Positions 1 to 5,804 of a DNA stretch of 8,163 nt are shown here, piece after piece. The stretch is taken from the NCBI GenBank assembly GCA_025964935.1, contig JAOPXW010000058.1:1-8163 (forward strand), read 5' to 3'. Below the pieces are notes generated by a model. The model saw nothing but the letters and a program-made list of their open reading frames with translations, was not told the DNA's origin and did not search any database. The stretch is from Friedmanniella sp. (GTDB lineage: Bacteria > Actinomycetota > Actinomycetes > Propionibacteriales > Propionibacteriaceae). Both the position numbers and the translations under genes were made by a program. The stretch's first letter is position 1; every line of letters starts with the position of its first letter.

Positions 1-66
1 CCGCCACCACCAGCCCTACAACGAGACCACCGCCTGGGCCAGTCAAACCGCTCTACCTATCGCCGC

Positions 67-105
67 TTGACAACTTAGGAGCGTGGGATGTCTAGGTCGA
101 CCTAG
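67..105 (+). promoter_or_regulatory. TTGACA box followed by a perfect 14-bp palindrome
   Basis: A consensus -35 hexamer TTGACA lies at 67-72. The perfect palindrome CTAGGTCGACCTAG lies at 92-105, where a -10 element would be expected (17-18 nt downstream). No good TANNNT -10 is evident and no plus-strand gene follows closely, so this may be an operator or promoter for a gene outside the window, or a chance -35 beside a palindrome. The low-GC sequence around it (61-106) stands out from its surroundings. Confidence 0.3.
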
Positions 106-153
106 GTTTCGCAGCCCCGGGCCCGCACGCTCGAGGGTGCAGTCACGCCACTC

Positions 154-174
154 TCGGCCTCAGGCTGAGGTCGA
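154..174. repeat. 9-bp hairpin with 3-nt loop
   Basis: TCGGCCTCA (154-162) pairs with TGAGGTCGA (166-174) around the loop GGC, with one G-U pair. No T-rich tract follows on either strand, so a role as an intrinsic terminator is uncertain. It could be a second, downstream terminator for marR transcripts or an unrelated inverted repeat. Confidence 0.3.
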
Positions 175-211
175 CCCGGCGACGTGGAGGAGCCCACAAG
201 GCAGGCAGAAC

Positions 212-233
212 TCAACCCTCACCCCAGGGTTGA
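212..233 (-). terminator. Probable transcription terminator of marR
   Basis: TCAACCCT (212-219) and AGGGTTGA (226-233) form a perfect 8-bp stem with a 6-nt loop, 16 nt beyond the marR stop codon on the minus strand. The sequence following the stem on that strand is only mildly T-rich, which is common for terminators in high-GC actinobacteria. Position and symmetry are the evidence; the role is inferred. Confidence 0.5.
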
Positions 234-249
234 TCCCGCCCCGACCGGC

Positions 250-714
250 TCAGGCGTACGGGTCGGTGATCTCGCGAAGCCGGCCCATGGTCTGGGTGAG
301 CGTCGCCATGGCCGGCTCACCGAGGTGCCGGGTCCACTCGGCCGTCACCTCGTCCTCCACCTCGCGGGCCCTCTCCTGGACCAGCCGCCCGCGCGGAAGC
401 ATCCGGACGAGTCGGGCCCGGGCGTCGGAGGGGTCGGGGACCCGTTCGACGTAGCCGCCGCGGACCAGCTGGTCGACCAGGAATCCTGCGGTCTGCTTGG
501 TGACCTGGGCACTGTCGGCCAGCTCGGTCAGCCGGGTGCCGTCCGGACCGATCCGGGCGAACACCCGGCCCTGGGCCGCGGTGATCTCGTAGCCGGACTC
601 TCGCAGCCGGGCCAGCACCCGCTGCTCGATGCTGCGATGCGACACGAACATCAGGACGCCGACGTGGGGCTGGGACAGCCGGGGCCCACCTTCCGGGTCC
701 TGAGGTCTTGACAT
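250..714 (-). CDS. MarR-family transcriptional regulator
   Basis: A 154-aa protein with the layout of a MarR dimeric repressor. Helical dimerisation segments flank a winged helix-turn-helix at about residues 45-110: a helix with RLTELADSAQVTKQ, a recognition helix around residues 71-85 (TKQTAGFLVDQLVRGG), and a wing containing the typical DPSDARARLV string (94-103). Length is usual for the family. It is transcribed divergently from the DinB/MDMPI-like gene, and the 56-bp gap between start codons holds an inverted repeat that begins at the first base of its own start codon. This suggests it represses both itself and the neighbour and is released by a small phenolic or other ligand. The ligand cannot be read from the sequence. 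No Shine-Dalgarno precedes the ATG, but a TAGACT hexamer sits 6 nt upstream, pointing to a leaderless transcript. Confidence 0.9.
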   Translation of the reverse strand: MSRPQDPEGGPRLSQPHVGVLMFVSHRSIEQRVLARLRESGYEITAAQGRVFARIGPDGTRLTELADSAQVTKQTAGFLVDQLVRGGYVERVPDPSDARARLVRMLPRGRLVQERAREVEDEVTAEWTRHLGEPAMATLTQTMGRLREITDPYA

Positions 715-736
715 TTAGTCAGTCTACTGGACTAAA
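714..736. promoter_or_regulatory. Putative MarR operator, TTTAGTC-N9-GACTAAA
   Basis: Perfect 7-bp arms at 714-720 and 730-736 are separated by 9 nt, for a total of 23 bp, the usual footprint scale for a MarR dimer. A second nested repeat, CAGT-N2-ACTG (720-729), lies inside it. It sits between divergent marR and its neighbour, overlapping both candidate promoters and the marR start codon. It is an AT-rich island in very GC-rich DNA. That MarR binds here is inference from position and symmetry. Confidence 0.65.
721..726 (-). promoter_or_regulatory. Candidate -10 element of marR (leaderless)
   Basis: Read on the minus strand the hexamer is TAGACT, fitting TANNNT, followed by exactly 6 nt and then the marR ATG. 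That spacing would place the transcription start at or next to the A of ATG. No convincing -35 was found. It lies wholly inside the putative operator, so binding there would also block autogenous transcription. Confidence 0.45.
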
Positions 737-770
737 GTGAGGTTCTGGGCGTGTACTCGCGGGGGGCGTG

Positions 771-1427
771 ATGGACCGGGATCGCTGCTGGCAGCTCATC
801 GACGGGGCACGGATCCGGTGTGCCGACGAGCTGGAGACCCTGACCGAGGCGGAGTGGACGACCCCGTCCTGGTGTGCGGGCTGGACGGTCCGCGACGTCG
901 GGGCCCACCTCAGTCTGGCTGGCCGGACCCCGGTCTTTGAGGTGCTGCGCACGATGGTGGAGTCGCGGGGCCGCTTCGACGCGATGATCGACACCGCCAC
1001 CCGTCGGCGGGCCGAGCGCCGATCGAACGGCCAGATCATGGCCGATCTCCGCGGTCTGGTCGGTTCGCGCCGGCTGGCCCCCTTCACCGTCACCCGCGAT
1101 GCGCTGCTCGACCTCCTCGTGCACACCCAGGACGCTTTCCGGCCGCTGGGCCGTCGGGTGCCGGCAGACGTTGACGGCGCGCTCGTCGCGCTCACCTGGG
1201 CGTGGCAGCGCCGCTTCCCGTTCTTCCCCGCCCGACGGCTGGGCGGCCTGACCCTGGTGGCCACCGACCAGGACTACCGCCGCGGCCAAGGACCCGAGCT
1301 CCGGGGCCCTGTGCTCTCGCTCCTGCTCCTCTCCACCGGCCGGGCGGCGGCCCTGGCCGATCTGGAGGGCCCGGGGGCCGCGCTGCTGGCCGCCCGGGCC
1401 ACCCCGCCCGCCGCCTCACTCCGATGA
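771..1427 (+). CDS. DinB/maleylpyruvate isomerase-like (MDMPI) family protein
   Basis: A 218-aa protein of the actinobacterial DinB-like superfamily that includes mycothiol-dependent maleylpyruvate isomerase and TIGR03083-type proteins. These are metal-dependent four-helix bundles that usually work with mycothiol in isomerisation, conjugation or detoxification. Visible signatures are the N-terminal GWTVRDVGAHL segment with His46, and LVHTQDAFRPLG with His118 and nearby Asp121, matching the HxxD metal-site region of the family. A C-terminal helical region completes a normal length. The ATG at 771 is preferred over the adjacent GTG at 768 because of the GGGGGG run 4 nt upstream; both are in frame. 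It is divergent from marR and shares its operator region, so it is probably MarR-controlled. The substrate is unknown. Confidence 0.8.
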   Translation: MDRDRCWQLIDGARIRCADELETLTEAEWTTPSWCAGWTVRDVGAHLSLAGRTPVFEVLRTMVESRGRFDAMIDTATRRRAERRSNGQIMADLRGLVGSRRLAPFTVTRDALLDLLVHTQDAFRPLGRRVPADVDGALVALTWAWQRRFPFFPARRLGGLTLVATDQDYRRGQGPELRGPVLSLLLLSTGRAAALADLEGPGAALLAARATPPAASLR

Positions 1428-1509
1428 GCGGCACTCGGCTCGCCGGCCGAACGATCCCGACCGGGACCCCGCTGTGCACACCACCCGCCCTCAAGAAAGG
1501 GGAAGACCC

Positions 1510-1814
1510 ATGACGTACGCCATGACGCTGGACCTGCCTGTACCCGTGGAGAACTACGACCGGATGCACGCCGAGCTCAGCCGACTGGTCGGCAGCGACC
1601 CGGAGGGTCTGCTGTCCACATCGGCCGAGCCACGGCCACCGGCTTCCAGGTGATCGAGGTCTGGGAGTCCCAGGAGCAGCTCGACCACTACAACCGCACG
1701 GTCGTCTGGCCGCTGTCGGAGCGCCTGTTCGGCGGCGGGGAGATGCCGACGCCGACGGTCGAGGAGTTCGACGTCCGCGGCCTCGTCGTCCCCACCGGCG
1801 GCGTGTTCGTCTGA
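1510..1814 (+). pseudogene. Frameshifted small protein, likely dimeric alpha/beta-barrel type
   Basis: A good ribosome binding site (AAAGGGGAAG, about 1496-1505) precedes ATG 1510. The frame starts MTYAMTLDLPVPVENYDRMH and continues to Leu35, where coding quality collapses and a TGA follows at 1651-1653. From base 1614 the next frame reads on as VHIGRATATGFQVIEVW and on through DHYNRTVVWPLSERLF to TGA 1812-1814. Restoring one base near 1611-1615 gives a continuous protein of 101 aa. The string GFQVIEVWESQEQ followed by a helix is typical of small dimeric alpha/beta-barrel (ABM-like) proteins, though I do not recognise the exact family. It lies 82 nt after the MDMPI-like gene and may be co-transcribed with it. 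Alternatives are a sequencing error or, less likely, frameshifting during translation; no standard slippery heptamer is seen. Confidence 0.7.
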
Positions 1815-1859
1815 CCGGACGGGCGGGCGGCGGACGGCCTCGGACGCCCGCCCACGGGG

Positions 1860-1865
1860 CAGACT
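1860..1865 (+). promoter_or_regulatory. Candidate -10 element of kdpD (leaderless)
   Basis: CAGACT ends exactly 6 nt before the kdpD ATG, the same spacing as the TAGACT before marR. It departs from TANNNT only at the first base. No Shine-Dalgarno is placed correctly (GGGG at 1856-1859 is too far) and no clear -35 is visible. Inference rests on the recurrence of this layout in the window. Confidence 0.35.
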
Positions 1866-1871
1866 GGGCTC

Positions 1872-4412
1872 ATGCAGACCGAGCCCGGTGAGCGTGGCCA
1901 CCTCCGGGTCTTCCTGGGCGCCGCGCCGGGGGCCGGCACCACCTGCGCGATGCTGGCCGAGGGTCACCGGGCCGCGGCGCGGGGCACTGACGTGGTCGTC
2001 GCGCTGGTACAGACCCACGGCCGCCCCGCTACCGAGGCGGCGCTGGACTCGCTGGAGGTCCTGCGGACCGCGCGCAGCGCTGCCGGCGACCCGGCTACCG
2101 CGGAGCTGGACGTGGCGGCGGTGCTGGCCCGCGGGCCTCAGCTCGCCCTGGTCGACGAGCTGGGGCACCGCCGGGCCGGAGGGGAGCCGGACGACGGCCG
2201 TACGGTGGCCCGCTGGCAGGAGGTGGAACGGCTGCTGGGGGCCGGGATCGACGTCGTCAGCACCCTCGACGTGCAGCAGCTGGAGTCGCTGGTCGACGTG
2301 GTCGAGTCCGTCACCGGCACCCGTCCCCCGACCACGGTGCCCGACGCCCTGGTGCGCGCCGCGGAGGTCGAGCTCGTCGACATCAGCCCCCCGGCCCTCC
2401 GCCGACGGCTCGCCCAGGGCGACCTCGCCGGCGCCGACCGGCCGGACGTCGAGCAGTCCAGGTTCTACCGCGAGGGCAACCTGGCCGCGCTCCGCGAGCT
2501 GTCCCTGCTCTGGCTCGCGGAGCGGGTGGACGAGGACCTCGAGCGCTACCGCAGCACGCACGGCATCGAGGAGACCTGGGCCACCCGGGAACGCGTCGTG
2601 GTCGGGGTCTCCGGGGCGCCGGAGTCCGCCGCCCTGATGCGACGGGCCGCCCGGATCGCCTCGCGGGCGGCGGGCAGCGAGTGGCTCGCGGTCTACGTGA
2701 CGCCTCGCCACGACCAGGGGCCGATGACCCCACAGTCGCTGGAGCGGCTGGCGGCCCGGGCCGAGGAGCTCGGCGGGTCGTTCCGGTCTGTGGTCGCCGC
2801 CGACGTCGCCGAGGGCCTCCTCGATTTCGCCCGCGGGGTGAACGCCACCCAGGTCCTGATCGGAGCGAGCCGGCGGAGCCGGCTGTCGGCCCTGCTGCGG
2901 CCCGGGACGGGCGAGATCGTGGTCGCCGAGTGCGGCGAGATCGACGTGCACGTGGTCAGCCACGACTACGCCCACCGCGGCCAGGGGGCCCGCCGCCGCC
3001 GGGCCACGGTCGGGCGGACCCGGCGGCGCTGGGGCTATCTGCTGGCCGTGGGCGGGACGGCCGCCCTCGCCGCGGCCCTGGAGCTGACCGCCGACCTGCA
3101 CGGGCTCCCCACCGAGTCGCTGCTGATGCTGACCATGGTCGTGGCCACGGCTCTGGTCGGCGGCCTGCTGCCCGCCGTGGTCGCCGCCCTGCTGGGTGGC
3201 CTCGGCCTGAACTTCCTCTTCGTCGCGCCCACCCGGACCCTCACCGTCGCCGACCCCGAGAACGCGCTGGCCCTGGTGGTCTTCCTGGTGGTGGGGACCG
3301 CCGTGGCGACGGTCGTCGACCGGGCCGCCCGTCGGAGCGAGCAGGCCGTCCGGGCCCGAGCGGAGGCCAACGCCCTGGCCGTCCTGGCCCAGAACCTGGT
3401 CGGGGCCGGGGACAGCCAGACCCAGCTCCTCGCTCGGGCGGCCGAGATGTTCGGCATGACCGGGGCCGCGGTGCTGGAGACGGGGCCGGACGGAGCGTTC
3501 GGCGTGGCGGAGGCGTACGGGGACGCGCCCGACAGCCCGGCCCGGTCCGACGCGACGGCGGAGGTGGCCCCCGGCGTGGTGCTGGCGCTGCGCGGCCACA
3601 CCCTGCGCGCCGCGGACCGGAGCCTGCTGACCGCGTACGCCGCCCACGTCGCCGTCCTGCGGGAACGTCGACGGGCGGTGGCCGAGGCGGCGCACGCCGC
3701 CGAGCTGGCCGAGGCGAACCGGACCCGGACGGCCCTGCTGGCCGCGGTCTCCCACGACCTGCGCAGTCCCCTGGCCGTCACCAAGGCCGCCGTCAGCAGC
3801 CTGCGCGGGACCGAGGTCGTGTGGTCGTCGGAGGACCGGGCCGAGCTGCTCGCCGTGATCGAGGACGCCACCGACCAGCTGGTCGGGCTGGTCGCCAACC
3901 TGCTGGACATGAGCCGGCTGCAGACCGGGGCGGTGAACCCGCTGACCACCAGCGTCGACCTCGACGCGGCAGTGACCGGGGCGCTGGGCCCGCTGCCCGG
4001 GGCGGAGGAGGTTGAGGTCCGGCTGGGACCCGACCTCCCGTACGCCGACGTCGACCCCGGCCTGCTGGAGCGGGTCGTGGCCAACGTGGTGGAGAACGCC
4101 CTGCGCCACACCCCCGCCGGCACCCGCGTGCAGATCACCGGCGCGACCTGGACCGACGAGCAGCGCCGCGACCGGGTGTCGGTCCGGGTGGCCGACCACG
4201 GGCCGGGGGTCCCGGCGTCGGCCCGGGACGCCCTGTTCGCCCCGTTCCAGCAGCTCGGCGACGTGCCCCAGGGGGACGGGCTGGGTCTGGGGCTGGCCGT
4301 GGCCCGGGGGCTGACCGAGGCCATGCACGGCACCCTGACCGCCGAGGACACCCCCGGCGGCGGCCTGACCATGGCGATCACCCTGCCGGCCACCGCCGGT
4401 GACCCCCGGTGA
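1872..4412 (+). CDS. kdpD: KdpD-type osmosensitive K+ sensor histidine kinase
   Basis: An 846-aa membrane kinase (E. coli KdpD is 894) that phosphorylates KdpE in response to potassium, turgor or c-di-AMP. Domains in order: KdpD N-terminal ATPase-like domain (about 9-215) with P-loop GAAPGAGTT at 16-24, THGRPATEA, VDEL (94-97) and AGIDVVSTLDVQQLESL; universal-stress-protein domain (about 241-366) starting RVVVGVSGAPES and ending EIDVHVVSH; an Arg-rich stretch (370-386); four membrane segments of the DUF4118 type (388-483); a GAF-like region (about 490-610); HisKA with SHDLRSPLA and phospho-acceptor His628; and HATPase with N-box Asn742, G1 DHGPG (775-779) and G2 GLGLGLA (803-809). All catalytic boxes of the kinase core are present. 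The oddity is Thr23 in place of the P-loop lysine. Start ATG 1872 gives the normal short N-terminus. It overlaps kdpE by 4 nt. No kdpFABC is present nearby. Confidence 0.95.
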   Translation: MQTEPGERGHLRVFLGAAPGAGTTCAMLAEGHRAAARGTDVVVALVQTHGRPATEAALDSLEVLRTARSAAGDPATAELDVAAVLARGPQLALVDELGHRRAGGEPDDGRTVARWQEVERLLGAGIDVVSTLDVQQLESLVDVVESVTGTRPPTTVPDALVRAAEVELVDISPPALRRRLAQGDLAGADRPDVEQSRFYREGNLAALRELSLLWLAERVDEDLERYRSTHGIEETWATRERVVVGVSGAPESAALMRRAARIASRAAGSEWLAVYVTPRHDQGPMTPQSLERLAARAEELGGSFRSVVAADVAEGLLDFARGVNATQVLIGASRRSRLSALLRPGTGEIVVAECGEIDVHVVSHDYAHRGQGARRRRATVGRTRRRWGYLLAVGGTAALAAALELTADLHGLPTESLLMLTMVVATALVGGLLPAVVAALLGGLGLNFLFVAPTRTLTVADPENALALVVFLVVGTAVATVVDRAARRSEQAVRARAEANALAVLAQNLVGAGDSQTQLLARAAEMFGMTGAAVLETGPDGAFGVAEAYGDAPDSPARSDATAEVAPGVVLALRGHTLRAADRSLLTAYAAHVAVLRERRRAVAEAAHAAELAEANRTRTALLAAVSHDLRSPLAVTKAAVSSLRGTEVVWSSEDRAELLAVIEDATDQLVGLVANLLDMSRLQTGAVNPLTTSVDLDAAVTGALGPLPGAEEVEVRLGPDLPYADVDPGLLERVVANVVENALRHTPAGTRVQITGATWTDEQRRDRVSVRVADHGPGVPASARDALFAPFQQLGDVPQGDGLGLGLAVARGLTEAMHGTLTAEDTPGGGLTMAITLPATAGDPR

Positions 4413-5089
4413 CCGCGGTGCTGGTCGTCGACGACGACCCGGGCCTCCTGCGCACCCTGACCCTCAACCTGCGGGCCCGGGGCTACGAGGTCCAGACCGC
4501 CCCGGACGGTCGGACGGCGCTGGCGATGGTGCAGGCGCATCCGCCCGACCTGGTGCTGCTGGACCTCGGCCTGCCCGACGTCGACGGGATCGCCGTCCTG
4601 ACCCGGCTGCGGTCCTTCAGCCCGGTGCCGGTCGTCGTGCTGTCGGCCCGGCACGACTCGAACGCCAAGGTGCGCGCGCTGGACCTCGGGGCCGACGACT
4701 ACATGACCAAGCCGTTCGGGATGGAGGAGCTGCTGGCGCGGCTGCGGACCGCGCTCCGCCACCGGGCGGGCGCCGTCCCGCCCACGCCCGCCGTCCTCAC
4801 CACCGAGCACCTGGAGCTGGACCTCGGTCGCCGGGTGGCCCGGCGCGACGGGGAGCCGGTGCACCTGACCCCGACCGAGTGGCGGCTGCTGGAGGTGCTC
4901 ACCCGCGACCCCGGCAGCCTCGTGCGGCAGACCGACCTGCTGCGGGAGGTGTGGGGACCCTCCTACCAGCGCGAGACCCACTACCTCCGGGTCTACCTGG
5001 CCCAGCTGCGGCGCAAGCTCGAGGTGGAGCCCGGCCGGCCCCGGCACTTCGTCACCGAGGCGGGCGCGGGCTACAGGTTCCTGCCCTGA
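4409..5089 (+). CDS. kdpE: KdpE-type OmpR/PhoB-family response regulator
   Basis: A 226-aa two-domain regulator. The receiver domain (1-120) has the acidic pocket Asp8-Asp10, phospho-acceptor Asp52 in LVLLDLGLPD, Ser79 and Lys101 in MTKPFG. The OmpR-type winged helix (about 128-224) contains LTPTEWRLLEVL, the recognition-helix region YLRVYLAQLRRKLE, and the ending GAGYRFLP. The GTG start overlaps the kdpD stop in the sequence GTGA, implying translational coupling and a dedicated kinase-regulator pair. In other bacteria KdpE activates kdpFABC for high-affinity K+ uptake; those genes are absent here, so the targets must lie elsewhere or differ. Family-level assignment is firm; calling it kdpE rests on its kdpD partner. 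Confidence 0.93.
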   Translation: MTAVLVVDDDPGLLRTLTLNLRARGYEVQTAPDGRTALAMVQAHPPDLVLLDLGLPDVDGIAVLTRLRSFSPVPVVVLSARHDSNAKVRALDLGADDYMTKPFGMEELLARLRTALRHRAGAVPPTPAVLTTEHLELDLGRRVARRDGEPVHLTPTEWRLLEVLTRDPGSLVRQTDLLREVWGPSYQRETHYLRVYLAQLRRKLEVEPGRPRHFVTEAGAGYRFLP

Positions 5090-5184
5090 CCGAGGACGGT
5101 GGGCCGGATTCGTGGTGTTCACCGGGTCGTTCCCACGGGGTGCCGGACCTGTGGCCGTGACCGACTTGGTCATTCGGCTGGACT

Positions 5185-5415
5185 GAGGGTGTGTTCCTCG
5201 GCTGCTCGTTCGGGATGGTCTCGGCGCCGCTGGTCGGACGGCAGGACGAGGCGGCCCGGCTGATGGACGGATTGAAGCCGGTGGCCGACGACGTGGGCGT
5301 CCTGGCGGAGGTGCTGGAGCCCGCGGCCGAAGCCTTCGTCGGCAACCTTCCCCAGGCGCTGAGCCACCTGGCCCTGGTCAACGCGGCCATCACCATCAGC
5401 ACCGACGAGCGCTGA
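5185..5415 (+). pseudogene. C-terminal relic of a GH15 glucoamylase/trehalase-like glycosidase
   Basis: The frame reads EGVFLGCSFG, then GRQDEAARLMDGL, DDVGVLAEV and GNLPQALSHLALVNAA before TGA 5413-5415. This closely follows the C-terminal end of actinobacterial GH15 enzymes, where I expect EGxFLxCSFW, GRxDEA, NDVGLLAEE and GNFPQAFSHLALVN, in the same order and spacing. Intact GH15 proteins are about 600 aa; only about 76 residues remain here, and the frame is closed by TGA at 5158-5160. The conserved Trp after CSF is Gly, and the acidic residues after LAE are lost, consistent with decay. A GTG at 5191 with GAGGG just upstream could start a 74-aa peptide, but such a fragment would lack the catalytic (alpha/alpha)6 barrel. 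It follows kdpE by 95 nt in which I see nothing else. Confidence 0.65.
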
Positions 5416-5444
5416 GCCCACACCGGGACGGCCGGCTCCTCGGG

Positions 5445-5450
5445 CAGAAT
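5445..5450 (+). promoter_or_regulatory. Candidate -10 element of the ABM gene (leaderless)
   Basis: CAGAAT ends exactly 6 nt before ATG 5457, repeating the arrangement seen at marR, kdpD and yihY. No Shine-Dalgarno lies between it and the start codon, and no clear -35 was found. An out-of-frame ATG at 5449-5451 overlaps it. Confidence 0.35.
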
Positions 5451-5456
5451 GGCCGG

Positions 5457-5774
5457 ATGATCTTCATCGTCGTCAAGTTCAACGTGCGCCCCGAGCACAG
5501 CGGTCACTGGCTGGACCGGGTGGGCCCGTTCACCAAGGCCACCCGGGCCGAGCCCGGCAACCTGTGGTTCGAGTGGTCGGTGAGCGTGGAGGACCCCCAC
5601 GACTTCGTCCTCGTGGAGGCGTTCTCCGACGGCTCGGCCGAGGCACACGTGGGCTCGGCCCACTTCTCCGAGGCCATGGACACGATGCGGCCCATGCTGA
5701 CCCGGACGCCCGAGATCATCAGTACGACCGTTCCCGGCACCGGATGGTCGACGATGGGCGAGCTCACCATCTGA
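5457..5774 (+). CDS. YgiN/ABM-family putative quinol monooxygenase
   Basis: A 105-aa cytosolic protein of the antibiotic-biosynthesis-monooxygenase (ABM) fold, a ferredoxin-like dimeric alpha/beta barrel. Visible features are the first strand MIFIVVKFNVRPEH, the helix ending TRAEPGNLWFEWSVS, the strand DFVLVEAFSD, and HVGSAHFSEAMDTM, where a His/Ser-His-Phe pattern is typical of YgiN-like proteins. Related enzymes oxidise quinols or aromatic compounds without a cofactor, or simply bind such ligands; the substrate here is unknown. Length is normal. It starts 42 nt after the GH15 relic, has no ribosome binding site but has a -10-like hexamer 6 nt upstream, and ends just before a strong hairpin, so it is likely monocistronic. 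Confidence 0.85.
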   Translation: MIFIVVKFNVRPEHSGHWLDRVGPFTKATRAEPGNLWFEWSVSVEDPHDFVLVEAFSDGSAEAHVGSAHFSEAMDTMRPMLTRTPEIISTTVPGTGWSTMGELTI

Positions 5775-5779
5775 GGTCC

Positions 5780-5804
5780 GGCCCGCGCCCCGAGGGCGCG
5801 GGCC
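5780..5804. terminator. Strong, probably bidirectional terminator between convergent genes
   Basis: GGCCCGCGCCC (5780-5790) and GGGCGCGGGCC (5794-5804) form a perfect 11-bp stem with loop CGA. Outer bases CTGA (5771-5774) and TCAG (5805-5808) can also pair. The structure lies between the stop of the ABM gene (5772-5774) and the stop of the minus-strand ORF (5807-5805), serving both. No T tract follows, as is common in high-GC actinobacteria. Confidence 0.75.

Larger units (their letters stand above)
1..249. other. Left-edge region without a recognisable gene
   Basis: No reading frame here gives a protein I recognise. All three forward frames are open from the window edge but close at 70, 78 and 95, so the tail of an upstream gene cannot be excluded. 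On the minus strand a TTG at 46-44 would start a short hydrophobic peptide running off the edge, but an in-frame stop lies just upstream and no ribosome binding site is clear. What the stretch does hold is structural: a TTGACA box and palindrome at 67-105, a hairpin at 154-174 and a hairpin at 212-233, each listed separately. The longer open frames on the plus strand run into the antisense of marR and look like GC-driven shadows. Confidence 0.5.
708..738 (+). promoter_or_regulatory. Promoter of the DinB/MDMPI-like gene
   Basis: A consensus -35 hexamer TTGACA at 708-713 is followed 19 nt later by TAAAGT (733-738), or 17 nt later by ACTAAA (731-736), as candidate -10. Transcription would start near 743-746, leaving a short leader with a G-rich ribosome binding site (761-766) before the ATG at 771. 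The putative MarR operator fills the spacer and covers the -10, a classic repressor position. The -35 also overlaps the first codons of marR on the other strand. Confidence 0.6.

Noticed and set aside
1..46. Possible minus-strand membrane protein start (TTG, reading TGPGGGLVVGLVVA)
   Set aside because: Only 15 codons are in the window, the only available start is TTG, a stop lies two codons upstream, and no ribosome binding site is visible. Too little to call.
1606..1620. Programmed -1 frameshift in the 1510-1814 gene
   Set aside because: No X-XXY-YYZ slippery heptamer and no obvious stimulatory hairpin; a plain one-base deletion explains it better.
1554..4328. 924-aa open frame on the minus strand
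   Set aside because: It is the antisense of kdpD; the translation is low-complexity Gly/Pro/Gln/His-rich text with no domain, while the plus strand encodes an unmistakable KdpD.
3035..5173. 712-aa minus-strand open frame across kdpD and kdpE
   Set aside because: Composition is that of GC-rich shadow frames (Ser/Arg/Ala/Thr-rich, no motifs), and it overlaps two certain genes.
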